From JAVBKA01 sp031546715 (GTDB taxonomy: Bacteria > Bacillota > Clostridia > Oscillospirales > UBA929), in assembly GCA_031546715.1 (NCBI GenBank), contig JAVBKA010000115.1, positions 1 through 6,132 of the forward strand: 6,132 bases of DNA, in the 5' to 3' direction. Every line of letters starts with the position of its first letter. Positions within the stretch are counted from its first letter, which is position 1. The notes beneath the pieces are model-generated. The model made no database searches. It saw only the letters and a program-made list of their open reading frames with translations, and was not told the DNA's origin. Below are positions 4,753 through 6,132 of the stretch, piece after piece. The position numbers and the translations under genes were made by a program.

Positions 4753-6132
4753 ATTTGACGAAAAAGAAAATGTGTTTATACTGGAAACTCAAAATACAGG
4801 CTATGTTTTTCAATGCACAACCTTTGGACATTTGGAGCATATTTACTATGGCACAAAGCTGAACAATTATTCAATCGATAGTTTAAGGCTCAAACGAACC
4901 GCAACAGTAGGCTCAAGCATTGTTTACAATCAAGACGACCCGCTGTACTGCCTTGATTTACTGGCTTTAGAATGGTCTGGAATCGGGCGGGGCGACTACA
5001 GATACTCCCCTGCTGAAATCAAAATGCCAGACGGCAGCTTTGTCTGCGATTTTCAGTATCAAAGCCATACATTACACGACCACACCGTGGTCGCCCAGAC
5101 TTTACCCACCGCCTACAGTGAAGACGGCACAGCGCAAACCTTGGAAATCACCCTTAGTGACGAATCCAACAACACTCTTCTTACACTCTATTACACTGTT
5201 TTCGAGGAAAGCAATGTCATAACCCGAAGAGCCATGCTGAAAAACTGCAATCAAAACAGACTAACAATGCGCCGATTGCTGTCCATGTCCTTAGACATGC
5301 CGAACCGCTCTTTTGAAATGATAACCTTTGACGGCGGCTGGATAAAGGAGACTCACAGGCATGACCGCCGCATTCAAATCGGAATGACCGTCAACGCTTC
5401 AACCACAGGCGCAAGCTCAAACAAGCATAACGCTGGCTTTTTGCTCGCAACCCCCACTGCCACAGAGGAAACAGGCGAAGTGTACGGCTTTAATCTTGTG
5501 TACAGCGGCAACCATATGGGCGTTGCGGAGCTGTCCGACCAGCAGACGGTACGTGTGCTAATCGGAATCAACCCCCATTGCTTTGAGTGGGAGCTGTCCG
5601 AAGGAGAATTTTTTGAAACGCCAGAAGCGGTGATGACTTACAGCGCAAACGGTTATAACGGCATGAGCGCGAACTTTCACAGCTTCATCAATGCAAACAT
5701 TGTCCGAGGTGACTGGAAAGGCAAGGAACGACCTGTCCTGCTCAACAATTGGGAGGCACACTTTTTTAAATTCAGCGAGTCCAAGCTTTTTCACCTAGCC
5801 AAAAGCGCGAAAAAGCTTGGAGTTGAGCTTTTTGTCCTTGATGATGGTTGGTTTGAGGGTCGTAACAGCGATACCGCAGGACTTGGGGACTATGCTGTAA
5901 ACAGAAAAAAGTTACCTCGTGGAATCGCCCACTTTTCAAGACGTGTGAGAAAGCTAGGAATGTCCTTCGGACTTTGGTTTGAGCCTGAAATGGTGAACAC
6001 CGCAAGCCGTTTGTACGCCGAACATCCTGAATTTGCGGTTACTCTTAACGGCAAAGCCCCAACCTTAGGCAGAAATCAGCTCGTTTTAGACCTTTGCAAC
6101 CCCGATTGCAGAGATTATATCGTCCGTTCGGT
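4745..6132 (+). CDS. Alpha-galactosidase, glycoside hydrolase family 36 (3' end outside window)
   Basis: 462 codons are present of a protein usually 720-740 residues long. It removes terminal alpha-1,6-galactose from melibiose, raffinose-type sugars and galactomannan fragments. Residues 1 to ~320 form the beta-sandwich N-terminal domain (MIRFDEKENVFILETQNTGY near the start). The catalytic barrel begins around RPVLLNNWEAHFF (329-341), followed by ELFVLDDGWF (361-370, with the paired Asp366-Asp367 that bind galactose). Next come GLGDY (379-383), KKLP, GLWFEPEMV (409-417) and LDLCNPD (448-454). The nucleophile motif (KWDMNR-type) and the acid/base Asp lie just beyond the window. There is no signal peptide, so it is cytoplasmic. 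The ATG overlaps the GH1 stop by 8 nt with only a weak GGTGA upstream, which suggests translation coupled to GH1. Tyr383 replaces the Trp common in GLGDW. Confidence 0.95.
   Translation, partial: MIRFDEKENVFILETQNTGYVFQCTTFGHLEHIYYGTKLNNYSIDSLRLKRTATVGSSIVYNQDDPLYCLDLLALEWSGIGRGDYRYSPAEIKMPDGSFVCDFQYQSHTLHDHTVVAQTLPTAYSEDGTAQTLEITLSDESNNTLLTLYYTVFEESNVITRRAMLKNCNQNRLTMRRLLSMSLDMPNRSFEMITFDGGWIKETHRHDRRIQIGMTVNASTTGASSNKHNAGFLLATPTATEETGEVYGFNLVYSGNHMGVAELSDQQTVRVLIGINPHCFEWELSEGEFFETPEAVMTYSANGYNGMSANFHSFINANIVRGDWKGKERPVLLNNWEAHFFKFSESKLFHLAKSAKKLGVELFVLDDGWFEGRNSDTAGLGDYAVNRKKLPRGIAHFSRRVRKLGMSFGLWFEPEMVNTASRLYAEHPEFAVTLNGKAPTLGRNQLVLDLCNPDCRDYIVRS

Noticed and set aside
4504..6005. Minus-strand frames within the GH1 and GH36 genes
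   Set aside because: These are antisense shadows of two enzymes with clear catalytic motifs. No independent support.

Overview
The window looks like part of a chromosome from a Gram-positive Clostridia-type bacterium, possibly a gut Oscillospiraceae or Lachnospiraceae relative. The evidence is: strong AAGGAGG-type Shine-Dalgarno sites, consensus sigma-A promoters, moderate base composition, a clostridial-style ECF sigma factor with an RsgI/PepSY anti-sigma partner, and an intracellular GH1/GH36 glycosidase pair. Genus cannot be fixed from this sequence alone.

Layout. (1) 1-500 (+) has no intact gene. It holds a hairpin (39-73), then a decayed two-component/ABC-exporter locus. A piece of an OmpR-type response regulator (158-322) is joined, out of frame, to the last ~30 residues of an FtsX/MacB-type ABC permease (325-426). 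A 22-bp stem terminator follows (441-491). (2) 513-2645 (-) is a two-gene operon: an ECF sigma factor (2079-2645), then a membrane anti-sigma factor (513-2075). The latter has one transmembrane helix, an RsgI-like periplasmic domain with the Asn-Pro self-cleavage motif, and three PepSY domains. The two genes are 3 nt apart and the second gene's ribosome site lies inside the end of the first. (3) 2810-3239 (+), divergent from the sigma operon, is a second collapsed exporter locus. It has a good promoter and ribosome site, then the N-terminus of a DUF1048-like protein, the C-terminus of a drug-export ABC ATPase with a 1-nt frameshift, and an ABC-2 permease whose middle is gone. A long hairpin/terminator follows (3272-3350). 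(4) 3448-6132 (+) is a sigma-A-type promoter, a GH1 beta-glycosidase (3448-4752), and a GH36 alpha-galactosidase that overlaps it by 8 nt and runs off the window end.

How it fits together. The sigma/anti-sigma pair is a self-contained envelope-sensing switch: an outside signal on the RsgI/PepSY part would release the sigma factor. The two glycosidases probably trim non-phosphorylated beta- and alpha-linked (galacto-)oligosaccharides inside the cell. The two remnants on either side of the sigma operon are both antibiotic or peptide exporter cassettes reduced to their ends by internal deletion. This is the most unusual aspect of the window. I saw no CRISPR array, tRNA, rRNA, insertion sequence or phage gene.
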